The translations under genes were made by a program, and so were the position numbers. Source: Polytrichum commune (lineage: Eukaryota; Streptophyta; Polytrichopsida; Polytrichales; Polytrichaceae). Taken from it: a stretch of DNA of 64,000 nucleotides. The stretch spans positions 1,118,501-1,182,500 of the forward strand of contig OX485808.1 in the NCBI GenBank assembly GCA_950295325.1. The letters run 5' to 3'. The stretch's first letter is position 1; each line of letters begins with the position of its first letter. This document shows, piece by piece, positions 10,835-21,157 of this stretch. Below the pieces are notes generated by a model, which worked only from the letters and a program-made list of their open reading frames with translations, had not been told where the DNA came from and did no database searches.

Positions 10835-11254
10835 TTATTTTGTCAGGTGAAAAAGCTCTTGGAATTTTGACAGAGACCTTCTTAACAGAGAACTTTTTGA
10901 CGAAGCTCCGTTTGACGAAGCTCCGTTTGACGAAGCTCCGTTTGACAAAGCTCCGTTTGACGAAGCTCCGATTAACGAAGCTCTGTACGAAGATCGTGGT
11001 TGCTTTATGAAGTTGAGCTTCTCGTTCACACAACTAATTGTAATGACTACATTGTCTATCATTTCATCTGATGACAATGTCAATTTCTCGGTGGCGGATA
11101 CAATGACATATTCTCGGTATGTAGCATTTTGATCAACACTGCAAGTGAAAGAATCCCCATCACTTATTTCGGCTAATAAGGAATAAACTCCGGCATTGCC
11201 TTCCTTCAGTGTGAGCCGATGACCTGAATGATTAACAATCCTTGTTGACAACAT
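10835..11254 (-). CDS. Small conserved plant-type protein of unknown function, copy A (140 aa)
   Basis: I start at the ATG at 11254, giving MLSTRIVNHSGHRLTLKEG. The open frame continues upstream, but a likely splice acceptor (TTTGCAG / TTTTCAG) lies just before this ATG, so the first exon is probably non-coding. Residues 1-85 read like a compact beta-rich domain (AGVYSLLAEISDGDSF, YREYVIVS). It reminds me of short uncharacterised plant proteins of the DUF7748 type, from memory and unverified. Residues 90-120 are a five-residue repeat, GASSN, from a 15-bp tandem repeat. A basic Ser/Leu-rich tail (SKSSLLRRSLSKFQELFHL) follows. No signal peptide or membrane segment is evident. Copy B (39670-40020) is also intact. 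It is the best candidate for a host gene in the window. A possible upstream exon with a GT donor lies at about 11420-11540 (minus). Confidence 0.6.
   Translation of the reverse strand: MLSTRIVNHSGHRLTLKEGNAGVYSLLAEISDGDSFTCSVDQNATYREYVIVSATEKLTLSSDEMIDNVVITISCVNEKLNFIKQPRSSYRASLIGASSNGALSNGASSNGASSNGASSKSSLLRRSLSKFQELFHLTK
10896..10985 (+). repeat. 15-bp coding minisatellite, six units
   Basis: TTTGACGAAGCTCCG repeats at 10896, 10911, 10926, 10941 (one change), 10956 and 10971 (diverged). On the minus strand it encodes GASSN in the small gene. Copy B has a single unit (39731-39745). Confidence 0.95.
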
Positions 11255-12300
11255 TTTCCGCCACAGCCTGAAAACTGCAAATGAGCAAATAGATGAAAAA
11301 AACACTTTAAGATCGAGATGGATTAATCAATTCTGTTAGATACACTAGAACACAGACCCAATATAAACATTCCATTGGCATTCAGGACACAATAGCATCG
11401 GACGAGAAATATATCTGTACCTTAAAGGATCTTCCCACACATTCTGTTAAGCGCTCACAGGTACTTCCTTCTTTTCTAAGTGATGAATATTGGATGGAAT
11501 GAGAGCTTCCGCATAATGTGTGCCTCATTCACAAGATTACATTAGTAAAGTTGTATGGACTTCATTTCTTCATATACCTCTTCCTCTGGTTTGTGATGTG
11601 CTTTAATTATTAAAAAATCCTACAGCCTTAAGTTTCATGTGAGGTAAACATAGCACCTGCTAATCATAACTTGAAAGAAGTGTCATGGTGAAGAAAAGAA
11701 CAAGACAGAGGGTCGATCGTAAGATGTTGCAAATCTGGTGTACAAACTCAACACACTTCAAACTAATGTAACTATCTAGAGGATTAGTCTCTTGATTGAG
11801 GATAGGTCACATACATAGGAAGCAACCTTAACGTAGAAATACAAATCTAGGACATCCTATCGCAATCCTATCTTTATGCACTTTGATCAGCGGATAAGTA
11901 AAAACCACTCCTATTGCATAATAACAACAGATATTGCAAGAAGTATGCAAAGACATCAGAAGAGCAGATCCTACATATATTACTTTCTAATTTCCTATCA
12001 AAGTGCGTGCATAACAACTCCTGCCATGAGTTTGCTTTATGGAAGGCCCTAAAAGTTATGGCATCTCGAAGTCATCCTTCAGTATCTGCCATCTAAAACT
12101 ACAATTCTTTCATATTAAGGTAAGGAAGGAGTACTGGAATTGGTGTGTGTAGCCAAACCTTGCTTCTCTTCTTGCAATTAGGGTGGTTGTGCAGAGCAAC
12201 TTCTGGCTTTTGAGAAACCAAAGCCCTACGACTGCGTACTGTAACAACCACAAAGAGATGAGTCTTGAGTGGAAGTTATGTAGTACACATCCTTACCCCA
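11255..12300. other. Upstream region of the small gene (copy A)
   Basis: Probably introns and 5' untranslated exons of the minus-strand gene. On the minus strand a short ATG-initiated reading (about 11420-11530) ends at an AAG/GTACAG donor-like site. No other ORF is convincing. It is nearly identical to 40021-41070 in copy B. Confidence 0.35.
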
Positions 12301-12310
12301 CCTTAAGTCT

Positions 12311-12640
12311 CTAAGATTGAAGGAGCTCACTCCGGCTCTCGAGTGTCGACTCTAATTCATCTTGACATGGCCTGAAGTTGACATCATCTTCCCCAAACCC
12401 CACAAACTTCAGCCTAATCAAAGCACGGTCGAGAGAGAGAGAAATCGAACTCTTCGGTAATTGACGCAAAATGCAACAGAATGATTTGCCCGATCTGGCG
12501 GTAGAACTCTTAGCACCCTCACCGCAAACAACAAGACGGAATCTCAACTTACTGGAGAAAAGTCTGTGGCTGATTTAACCCCTCGAAACACAACCCCGTC
12601 TTCTCTTCCTTCCTCAGCTTCGTCGCCTTCTTCAAGCCTG
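12311..12640 (-). other. Possible exon/promoter region shared by both copies
   Basis: On the minus strand a GC-richer open stretch (78 codons, ending at 12311) and an adjacent acidic reading (GDEAEEGREDGVVFRGVKSATDFSP) that ends at a perfect GTAAGT donor near 12550. Copy B has the same at 41085-41390. It may be the first exon of a minus-strand gene, possibly the small gene, or an exon of a separate lost gene. Beyond 12640 the copies part: B jumps by deletion to sequence matching 14030. Confidence 0.35.
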
Positions 12641-12884
12641 ACAGATAGTGGAGGAGAAGCGCAAGATGCGGCTCCTTCAATAAGCTGTTTCCTCGTTGAC
12701 AGATCGCACCCGACTTTGCCACGTTCCTCTGGCTTCTTCGATCACAAACTAGGGTCTAAAGGCCGCTTCACACCATGGCCGGCCAAGTCGAGAGCCCGTG
12801 GGATTGAATGGGCAAACTTTGATGACACTCCAAAGAAATGGGCTGAAAATAGCCAATAAAATATAGGAATTGGAGCCTTTGGCC

Positions 12885-14126
12885 GGGAGGACGTTAAGTT
12901 TTCCCACGATCTTTTCAGGGGAGGAATATTCAGGCAAGGGCAGCCGTCCGTCGGATTTTGTGGACCCGACCGAAAATTGTTGCCCGTCCGCCTGCCCGAC
13001 TTCGAAAAAACCATTGCCCTTGCATTCTTGAAGGTCACTTATCCACAAATCCCATATTGAGTGCACTTCATCTTCAAAGTTCCAAATCCAATATATATGT
13101 TCACTTCCATTGAGAAAGTAAGCAATTGATTGGGATTTCATTTTGAAAGTGAAACCACCAATAATGCATGTAATTGACTTGGAAGTCAAAAATGTTACAA
13201 ATTCCCCATTAGCTCTGAGGTTATAATTTTTGTGACTTACCATTGAAAGGGTCTTTGTCATTCTAAAATGGAACTAAAATTAGTGATTTTTTTTTAATAT
13301 GTTAAATAATATAGTCTAGTTAACACCTTCTACATTCACAAAGTATTCATATGCATTTAAACTAATTAATTGTGATTGAATGTACTTAAGTCTAATTAAT
13401 TCTGATTAATCCTAATTAAGCCCAATTAAATCAGAAAATATGCTTACCAAATTAATTAAGCCTAATTAATAATAAATTATATAAATTGGAGTTAATTCCA
13501 ATAAATCATGACTAATTCCAGTAAGTAAATTTATAGTTAGTTAGACTTAATTAATTTGGTAAGCATATTTTCTAATTTAATTGGACTTAATTAGAATTAA
13601 TTAGAATTTATTGGACTTAGTTGCATTCAATCACACTCAATTAGTTTAAATGCATATGAAAACTTTGTGATGGTAGAAGGTATTAACTAAAATATTATAA
13701 TATATATAATATAATATAATATAAATCACTCATTTTAGTTCCATTTTAGAATGACAAAGACCCTTTCAATTGTAAATCACAAAAATTATAACCTCAATGC
13801 TAATGAGGATTTTGTAATATTTTTGACTTCCAAGCCAATTACATGCATTATTGGCGGTTTCACTTTGCAAATGAAATCCAAGTCAATTGCTTACTTTCTC
13901 AATTGAAGTGAACATATATATATTGGATTTGGAACCTTGAAAATGAAGTGCACTCAATATGGGATATGTGGATAAGTGGCCTTCAAGAATGCAAGGGCAA
14001 CGGTTTTTTCAAAGTCGGGTAGGCAGGCAGCAGTTTTCAGTCGGGTCCAGAAAATCCAACGGGCGGCTGCCCCCTGCCCAAATATTCCTCTCCCGAAAAG
14101 TTTGTGGGGGGGAACTTAATGTCCTC
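12885..14126. mobile_element. Hairpin (foldback/MULE-like) element with arms of about 600 bp
   Basis: The left half (12885-13490) and the right half (13500-14126) are inverted copies of each other with almost no spacer. Both arms contain the same ordered blocks: CTTGAAGGCCACTTATCC-like, ATATATATTGGATTTGGAA-like, CCATTTTAGAATGACAAAG-like and GCATTTAAACTAATTA. The outer ends are GGGAGGAC and GTCCTCCC. CCTTTGGCC (9 bp) occurs on both sides, at 12876-12884 and 14127-14135, overlapping the terminal bases by two, so the target duplication is 7 to 9 bp. This fits a Mutator-like or foldback element. No transposase is encoded. Confidence 0.75.
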
Positions 14127-14135
14127 CCTTTGGCC

Positions 14136-14950
14136 AGGCATAGTGTGAAGTCTCCAAAGGCCAAGCCCAAAGTCCAATCCTTTGGCCATGAACTCCCACG
14201 GCCTCTCGACTTGGATGGTCATAGTGTGAAGCCTCCAAAGGCCAAGCCTAAAGTCCAAACCTATGTTTGGGGAAAACCAACGTCTAGTTCATTATCAGCC
14301 GATGGATTTCCCCTCATGGCCGGTCCAAATTTCCAACCATCGGATGGCAATCCGACTGTAATTTCAATCCTCTGGCAATTAGATGATGGACCAGAAAATG
14401 TCTTGGAAATGTAGCCGATTCTTCTTGTGAGTTACTAGATTTCAGCCGGAAGCATCCAGAGCGTTATTTGTCCGGGGCATCTGATGATGCACTTGAGGAA
14501 GTACCCTAAACCTCAAACTTTTTGAATTATGCAACCTTTCCATGACCAAATCCAATTGCTTCTATGAAGAATTGGGGGACCCTTGGCCTTCAAGCGGTGA
14601 AGGCATTGCTAGGTTCAATTCTTGCCAAGGATATTAACTCCTCATTAACTCTTCAAATTTAAAGTTTTGAAGATGCCTTTCTTTTCACTTATTCAAGATT
14701 TTGTACTAAGAAATGATTTCTAATAACTTTTCATACATTTTTTAAACAATTAGTGCCGATATGAATTCCATTTAATCGGATATTGGCCAATAAAAATATG
14801 AAAATATAGGCAATTGGCCGATTGATTTTACAAAAGATCGGCTCTTGCCGATGTAAATTGGAAAATATCCGACCCTTCGTAGCAACTACCAGCAATTCGC
14901 CACTAAGGCTTCAAAAACTTCCCGAACTCTAGTCCAAACCCATACCATTT

Positions 14951-14981
<31 letters not shown>

Positions 14982-15000
14982 CCCCTCCCACGAACTTTTC
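14136..15000 (+). other. Region with short tandem duplication and possible gene-fragment remnants
   Basis: A block CATAGTGTGAAG...CCAAAGGCCAAGCC is repeated about 75 bases apart (14139 and 14220). After it, plus-strand readings without a start look weakly protein-like (WGKPTSSSLSADGFPLMAG, and ADSSCELLDFSRKHPERYL at about 14410-14500). They could be exon pieces carried by a hairpin element, but I cannot identify them. This part is deleted in copy B. A (GA)n run lies at 14954-14981. Confidence 0.35.
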
Positions 15001-15620
15001 GCCCGCCCGACTTTGAAAAAACCATTGCCCTTGCATTCTTGAAGGCCACTTATCCACAAATCCCATATCAAGTGCATTTCAAGGTCCAAAATCCAATATA
15101 TATGTTCATTTTCATTGAGTAAATAAGCAATTGGCTGAAATTTCATTATCAAAGTGCAACCGTCAATAAAGCATGTAATTAACATAGAAGTCAAAAATAT
15201 TACAAAACCCTCACTAGCATTGAGGTTATAATTTTTGTGACTTATCATTGAAAGGGTCTTTGTCATTCTTAAAATGGAACTAAAATTTATTTTTTATTTG
15301 TAGTATGCTAAATATTATATTTTAGTTAATACCTTGTACTTTCATAACGTATTCATAAGCATTTAAACTAATTAAGTGTGATTGAATGTAGGTAAATCTA
15401 ATTAATTCTGATTAATCCTAATTAAGCCCAAATTAATCAAGCCTAATTAATGATAAATGTACTTATTGGATACATCATGACTATTCTATTAAAATATATA
15501 TTATATTTAACGCACTCAAAGTTTGAAATTTTAAATCTAGGTCCATTTTAAGAATGACAAAGACACTTCCAATGATAAGTCAAAAAATTATAACCTCAGT
15601 GCTAGTGAGGGTTTTGTGTT
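15000..15620. repeat. Hairpin-family repeat, second copy, truncated
   Basis: One arm is in inverse orientation (15000-15290, ending at GACTTATCATTGAAAGGGTC). The AT-rich centre (15310-15480) and the beginning of the opposite arm (15540-15620) follow, and the match then breaks off into unrelated duplicated sequence. In copy B the corresponding point keeps the whole plus-strand arm (41840-42230). Confidence 0.7.
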
Positions 15621-16714
15621 TGAGAGATTTCCAACACATCCTACTAAATTAGCGGTTTCGTACCTTACATTAGAATATTAAACATATTTTCAAAAATATA
15701 CTTCAACAAAACCATTTTTTGAAAAGGTTAACAATTAACTCTATCTTTTAAAAATAAGACTTCCAAATAAAATTTGGTACTTTACAAAACAACTTAGTTT
15801 CCATCAAAGCAACATGCATAGGATGGGTATGTCGAGAGGTTAATGCAAAACAATTTCCCTCTAGTGTAAGGTTCTACACTATTTGATGTGTGATGGTGAA
15901 TGTTGTGGACTACACTATGGTGTATCAAACTTACTTTGAAGAATAAGTAACACTATTTTAAATATTCCCACAATATTCACCATAAATAGTGGACACATTC
16001 AATCAAAGTGGTCCACATTAATTAGCTCCACATTGATGGGAATGTTTAATGTACTTTATAATATCAATGAACGAACACAGAAAGTATTCCATGCAAATCT
16101 TCAAAGGTCTGCAGGAGGAGGAGGTCTTCTTCTAGGAGCATAACTTAGAGTCAAGAAGCCAAGGACCAAAGGATGATGTTCCTAAGAAATGTGGGTGTTC
16201 TTTAGTTCATTTTTCATGTTATCCAACTTCTACTGATCAAATTTACACAATCATAATTGTGTTGCATCAACAAATATACGATGAAACATATGCAAAAACT
16301 AGTTTGAAAATTGGATTTCCCCTTACTTAGTTACAGTTATCGAAAATGCACGTTTGTTGATTTATCAACCCGATACATAGGTCTTTCACCCTCTTCCAAT
16401 TACACTCATGTTCAATTTTTTTTTTGCAATAAAGACAATAAGAGAATTCTCATGGAGCTGGAATCTTGCAAAGAAAGGAAGAAGTGGCAACAACAAACAA
16501 TAAGCAGCTTGTTGGAAAAAAGAGGGCAACCAATTGAAAAAATGAACAAAGAAGATTAAAAAAACAACAATAAGGATGTGATTGAGGCTGGCAAATTTAA
16601 TGAAAAAGAAGATGACATGGCAAAAATCAAATGGATAGATTTTGAAATGCATCACTTAATTACTATTTAAGGCAAGATGGACAAGAATTTACAAAAAACC
16701 ACAAACAAGCAAGG
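15621..16714. other. Duplicated sequence with weak coding relics (copy A)
   Basis: Mostly AT-rich with no clear gene. A short plus-strand reading at 16311-16559 ends in a charged stretch (MELESCKERKKWQQQTISSL). It may belong to the regulatory ORF of the nearby PIF/Harbinger remnant, but it is too short to identify. Confidence 0.35.
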
Positions 16715-16970
16715 TTATTATTATTATTATTATTTACAAAAGTGAGGATATATGTGATGATATGTTGGCAGTATGATGGGGCTGTAGAAGCCTTGGCCTT
16801 AGTCATAAGCTCCTTTCCCCTCCTCCCCTGAGAACCAAGTCGGCCGCTACGGCAAGGGCTTCACAATTTAGTTATTATATTTAATTGTTTTTGCGCAAGA
16901 GAGGGGTTTGAACCCATCTCTTTTATATTCAAAACCTTTCATCCTCCTCCTTCTTCTATCCACTAACCCA
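16715..16970 (-). mobile_element. tRNA-derived SINE with TAA tail (copy A)
   Basis: On the minus strand the head GGGTTAGTGGATAGAAG matches a Pol III box A. About 40 bases later comes GGGTTCAAACCCC, a box B. A GC-rich body (CCGTAGCGGCCGACTTGG) follows, and the unit ends in a (TAA)n run (plus-strand TTA repeat, 16715-16734). The same insertion is at 43905-44173 in copy B. Confidence 0.7.
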
Positions 16971-17310
16971 TCTTACATTTTTGTCTCTACCTACTCAAAT
17001 TACTCTTATTTACAACATGTTCTTAACTTCTATAATGTTGAATTGTTTTTATATTTACCAATCCCAACCTTTTTTTGGTTTTTCCTGCAAGTATTAATTT
17101 TTGGATCAAACTACATATTTTATTCATGAAATTAATTAAAGGTTTCAACCATTCTTGGTTATCATCCCAAAGAAATCAAAAATTAAAAAAAATCAAAAAT
17201 CAAATAATACATGAATGACAAGTGGGCTAATGAGATTTCAAGAATTGATAGGAAACAAACATGTAGCTAGTTTCAAGAAATAAATAAATAAATGGCAACA
17301 AGACAAGTGT

Positions 17311-17530
17311 GCACAACCAAATTCCTTCTAGTGCTACAAAATCATGGGAAGAAGATGTTATTTCATCATTTGCTTCGTGCTCTTTCATATACGTGAAATT
17401 AAAGAGAATATTGAATTTCTACTAGAACAAGTTGTTGGTTATTATAGGGCTCTTCTTGCATTATTCCAAGAATCCATAAATTTGTTGAAGAATATGGATT
17501 AAAACTTTACTACTCTCCTAGATAAATAAT
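17311..17530 (+). pseudogene. Possible PIF/Harbinger Myb-like second ORF, frameshifted (copy A)
   Basis: This is the counterpart of the open 73-codon reading at 44509-44730 in copy B (ATKSWEEDVISSFASCYF, then a helical leucine-rich stretch), broken here by small indels. PIF/Harbinger elements carry a second protein with a Myb/SANT-like domain and a helical C-terminus. The location beside a Harbinger transposase makes that reading possible, but no motif proves it. Confidence 0.3.
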
Positions 17531-17759
17531 AGTTTTTTTTATGTTATATTTGTTCCACCATCATTGTTTATTTTTGAGATGTTGGATTTATTTCATAGTT
17601 ATACTGCCACTAACTTTCGCCCAATAATTCATGCATTATTTTATCTTTATGGGGGAACAAGTCATTTGCCTTCTCATTTTTTTCTCAATAGAATAAATCT
17701 ACTTCTACGTCATTTATTTCTACATCATCTGCAATTGAAACATCTTGCCTAGTTAAAAT

Positions 17760-18850
17760 CAATATTTTCACTTTAGCAAGTCCAATTTTTTCTCCTTCGT
17801 ACATTCTTCTAGCTAATTCATTTTTTGCTTCAACATTCTATTTATTTTAATCCCTTTGTTGTTTACAATGCACCAATTGTACAATAATTTGCAAGTTGTT
17901 ATAATATCGGGCTTGTTTTCCAAAGGTACTTAAGATTACTTCATTATTAGCCTCCATCTACCCTTAAAATTTTCAAACGTCTTTTCCACACACATTCTAG
18001 TTGAAGATTGAATAACATTACAATTTTCCTCTTTTCTCGATAATGTAGCATTACTACCTTCAAATAAACAAAATTATCCAAGGCTTCACATAATATGCAA
18101 CATCTCCTATAAGTTCATATGGTTGAAATTTATTACCTCTATAATATGACATTTGGGGGGGTCTAGGAGTGTCGTATTAACATTGTCATAGTCGTATTAT
18201 AGAGGTAGATTTGAACTAGGAAGTTTGGTTTACGAAATTTGTGTCATAATATCGAGGTTGTCGTATTATCGAGTGTCGTATTAAAGAGGTAGGACTGTAT
18301 AAGTTCATATGGTTGAAATTTATTTGCTAAGCATGCATATCCAATTCTTGGAACCTGAAAAACAACCCAGTTGTGAAGACTTCTTAACCAACTGAACTCA
18401 TAATCCTAGAATATATAATATGGTTTGACAATTCCCTATATAATTATTGAATGAAAAAGACTTTCTATGATAGTAGTTTTGTCTACTAATTGGAGCTAAA
18501 ACGTGAATATATGACTCATCTATTGCCCCTATGTTATAAGATATACCATGCAACTGCTATAAGCCTAAATTGCGTTTCACTCGGAGTTTGCACAAAAATT
18601 GGTTGAAGATGCTTCCTAACAACTCTACAAAACTCCCTTACTATTTTTGACAATGTATTCTTGTGTACTCTATACAATACTCCTATGCTTCAATAGCAAA
18701 GATGATTTTTTTGACAAATTCTCTTGCCTATTGGCTATAGCCTATCCTAAACATAATAACATCTATATCTTATATAGAGAAGATAAGGTATCGTGGGTTG
18801 GTTTAAAATTTATAAAATTTCCTATCCATAGACCTTTGATAATATGATCC
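17760..18850 (-). pseudogene. PIF/Harbinger transposase (DDE_Tnp_4 type), decayed (copy A)
   Basis: The minus strand reads in pieces: HLQPIFVQTPSETQFRLIA, then GAIDESYIHVLAPISRQNYYHRKSF (first catalytic Asp, 18512-18529), GDVAYYVKPW (second Asp, near 18096-18106) and RMCVEKTFENFKGRWRL (catalytic Glu, near 17985), ending with PLENKPDII and LYNWCI. These match the family order GAxDG.YI, GDSAYPLRPW, R..VE.AFG.LK.RW and P....IxxCxxLHN. Several stops and frameshifts destroy the frame. A MITE (18135-18297) interrupts it between the first and second Asp blocks. Copy B has the same remnant without the MITE. Confidence 0.75.
18108..18324. mobile_element. pogo-like MITE with 27-bp flanking direct repeats
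   Basis: The insert (18135-18297) has an inverted-repeat structure like the MITE at 8509: right end CAGTCCTACCTCTTTAATA (read on the minus strand), left end ACCTCTATAATATGACA. It is bounded by a perfect 27-bp direct repeat (18108-18134 and 18298-18324) that is single in copy B (about 45338-45363). The left end lacks the terminal CAGTCCT. Confidence 0.8.
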
Positions 18851-18915
18851 ACCATATTGAATTGCTTAAGGTGTTGGACGGATGACCATAATGCAAATCA
18901 TGAGATATAATATAC

Positions 18916-19452
18916 CCCTATGTTAGATTTGATTTTAATTGAATGTAGATGATTATTCATTTTTTGAAATTTACCACTAAAAGTTACTACTAGTTTAGGG
19001 TTTGAAATTACAACAAATACCGTAGACTTGAAATTACTATGTCAAAAAATGACTTTGGTAAGTACTAAAAAGTAACCCTCATCATTTGCTTTGAGCCTTC
19101 GTTAAAAAAAAAACCCAGCAAACAACAACCTGACCTCTACACAAGTAACATACCAACCTCGAGTACGTAAAGCAAGAAATTGTAAGCAACGTCTGTAGCA
19201 ATGACAAGGGAAACCAAGCACTAAACGCTGAATGCACAAGACATAGGATACCGGAAAGAGGTCGCTGGAAGATGAGAGAATGGTGGAATGCAAGGAGCCG
19301 TTTCCATGTGCTAGGGAGCTACACATTCAAGTGCAGTTATTTATGCTTAATTACCTTTAATGATACTTAATTAGGTTGAATGTGTATGAATACTTGTGAA
19401 AGGATAAGGCATAACCTAAACTATATATATATATATATATATAAAATAAAAA
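18916..19452. other. Junction between the two segmental duplicates
   Basis: 18916-19070 is a direct copy of part of the duplicated unit (matching 9390-9545 and 37680-37840), out of order here. 19070-19420 is unique in the window and has no convincing gene. A TA run (19421-19442) leads into copy B. Confidence 0.7.
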
Positions 19453-19980
19453 TAACACATAAATTCAAGTTTCATTTTAGAATGGCAAAGACCCTCTCAA
19501 ATGGTAAGTTACAAAAATTATAACCTCCATGCTATTTAGGATTTTGTAATGTTTTTGACCTACAAGTTAATTACATGCTTTATCGACGATTCACTTTGGG
19601 AATGAAATCCTAGTCAAATTTTTTTTAGTAAGTGGGCGTGCACATATATATTGGAATTTGGACCTTGAAGACGAAGTGCACTCCATATGACTTTTGTGGA
19701 CAAACGGCCTTCAAGAATGCAAGGGCAATGTATTTTTTGAAGTTAGACGGGGTGGGCAAGAGTTTTCAATTAGGATTTTAACAATTTTATGGGGGGTTGC
19801 CCCACCCCCTATCCACCTCCCTCTAAAAGCTCGTAGCGGGAGGTTTCACATCCACTATTATAGTCTAGTTAATACCTTCTACTTTCACAAAGTATTCATA
19901 TGCATTTAAACTAATTAAGTGTGATTGAATGTAACTAAATCTAGTTAATTCTGATTAATCCTAAGAAGGAGCGGCTTTTA
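19453..19980 (+). repeat. Hairpin-family repeat, copy B counterpart, uninterrupted
   Basis: The same repeat arm as 4404-4566 plus 5936-6300, here continuous and keeping the empty CCTAG site (19609-19613) of the solo LTR. It encodes nothing. Confidence 0.8.
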
Positions 19981-19989
19981 CGGGTACCT

Positions 19990-20449
19990 CCAAACAAGCA
20001 AGTTGATCCACGAGTGCCTTGACCTTATTGACGTGGTCCAACAAGTCGTCGCCTTCTTGCATCTTGCATGTGAAAAACTTACGGCGACTGAAAATGATGT
20101 CGGACAATTTCTTCATCTCGTGAATGTTGCAAAGAGTTTTTCATGCTTTCACGGGTCCTTTGCAATTCTTAATGTGTGCAAATTGGATATCCGTCAAGTT
20201 GAGGCCAATGATGAACATGCCCTTCTTGACACGTCTTTGGTATTCCTTCAACGCTTTAGGATATGTATTGAAAGGTGGATGTTCCTCGAATCCATCCACA
20301 ATGTCCCAAAGATCCATGGATACCAAAAACATTTCGATTTTTAACTTCCAAAGATTGAAGTTCCCTCCATTGAACTTGTTAATGACTCTAGCGGCCTCAC
20401 TCTCAAATGATGTCATCATACATTCGGATACACTCTCAAAACACTTCAA
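19990..20449 (-). pseudogene. Copia gag N-terminal fragment (copy B)
   Basis: Duplicate of 6310-6772 with the same motifs (KFNGGNFNLWKLKIEMFLV, LWDIVDG) and the same internal TGA (20141-20143). A few substitutions separate the two copies. It is not functional. Confidence 0.85.
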
Positions 20450-20499
20450 CTTACTCTCTTTTTTGCCTATAATTAACCTGACTCAAACTAAAAGTTTTT

Positions 20500-21110
20500 T
20501 TTTACACTCAAAATGTGTGTTTGCACCTCAAATACTTCAAGTTAGATCTTCTATACTTCAAGAGAATCCTTAAAACTCTCAAATCATTCAAATAAGATTT
20601 ATTTAACCTCAAATGCTTTGCACTTTCAAATACCTCAACGTAAATCTTCTACACCTCAAGAGAAGTCCTAAGACACTCAAATCACTCAATTTTTTTTTAA
20701 TCTCAAATATGCCTTACATTCTCAAATAAGTTTCTCAACACTCAAGCCTCTCAAATCATGTGCTATTGGAGTCTAAATACCTTTAAAGCTCTCAAAGAAC
20801 CTTTGAATACTTACAATATTCAAGTGAATTGCTTTGAAGTCTAAACACCTCCAAACTTCTCAAATAATCATCTCAACACTTAAGTCTCTCGAGTCATGTG
20901 TTATTAGAGTCTAAACACCTCCAAACTTCTCAAATAAACCTCTTAACACTCAAGCCTCTCAAGTCATGTGCTATTGGAGTTTAAATGCCTTCAAAACTCT
21001 CAAAGAAACCTTCGAATGCTCAAAACATTCAAGTCAAATGCTTTGAAGTCTCATAACCTTCAAGGCTCCAAAGCTCCAAAGCACCAACCCCTCAAGATTC
21101 ACTCCGCAAC
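20500..21110. repeat. Degenerate tandem repeat, unit about 140 bp (copy B)
   Basis: Counterpart of 6830-7500. One unit is shortened: the spacing between TCATGTGTTATTAGAGT and the next TCATGTGCTATTGGAGT is about 75 bases instead of about 140. Confidence 0.65.
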
Positions 21111-21157
21111 CTCAAAGCAATCAAATTTCTAGGCACTTCACTTGCATGGTGGGCCCA

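Larger units (their letters stand above)
4404..18915. repeat. Segmental duplication, copy A
   Basis: This segment matches 19453-45951 in direct order once the later insertions are removed. Long stretches differ by only a few bases per hundred by eye. Examples are 7565-8500 against 35848-36780, 10020-10800 against 38850-39610, and 15640-18900 against 42830-45950. Copy A has a solo LTR (4567-5930), a hairpin element and extra sequence at 12640-15330, and a MITE (about 18135-18297), all absent from B. It lacks about 330 bases present in B at 37977-38310 and most of B's 41930-42800. Confidence 0.9.

Noticed and set aside
12311-12859. Plus-strand protein beginning MADLTPRNTT at 12566 as a gene
   Set aside because: It runs into the hairpin-element region, has a different continuation in copy B and no recognisable domain; the minus strand has the better splice signal.
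16903-16915. A true tRNA gene around the GGGTTCAAACCCC box
   Set aside because: No acceptor stem or anticodon arm can be folded around it; a SINE fits better.
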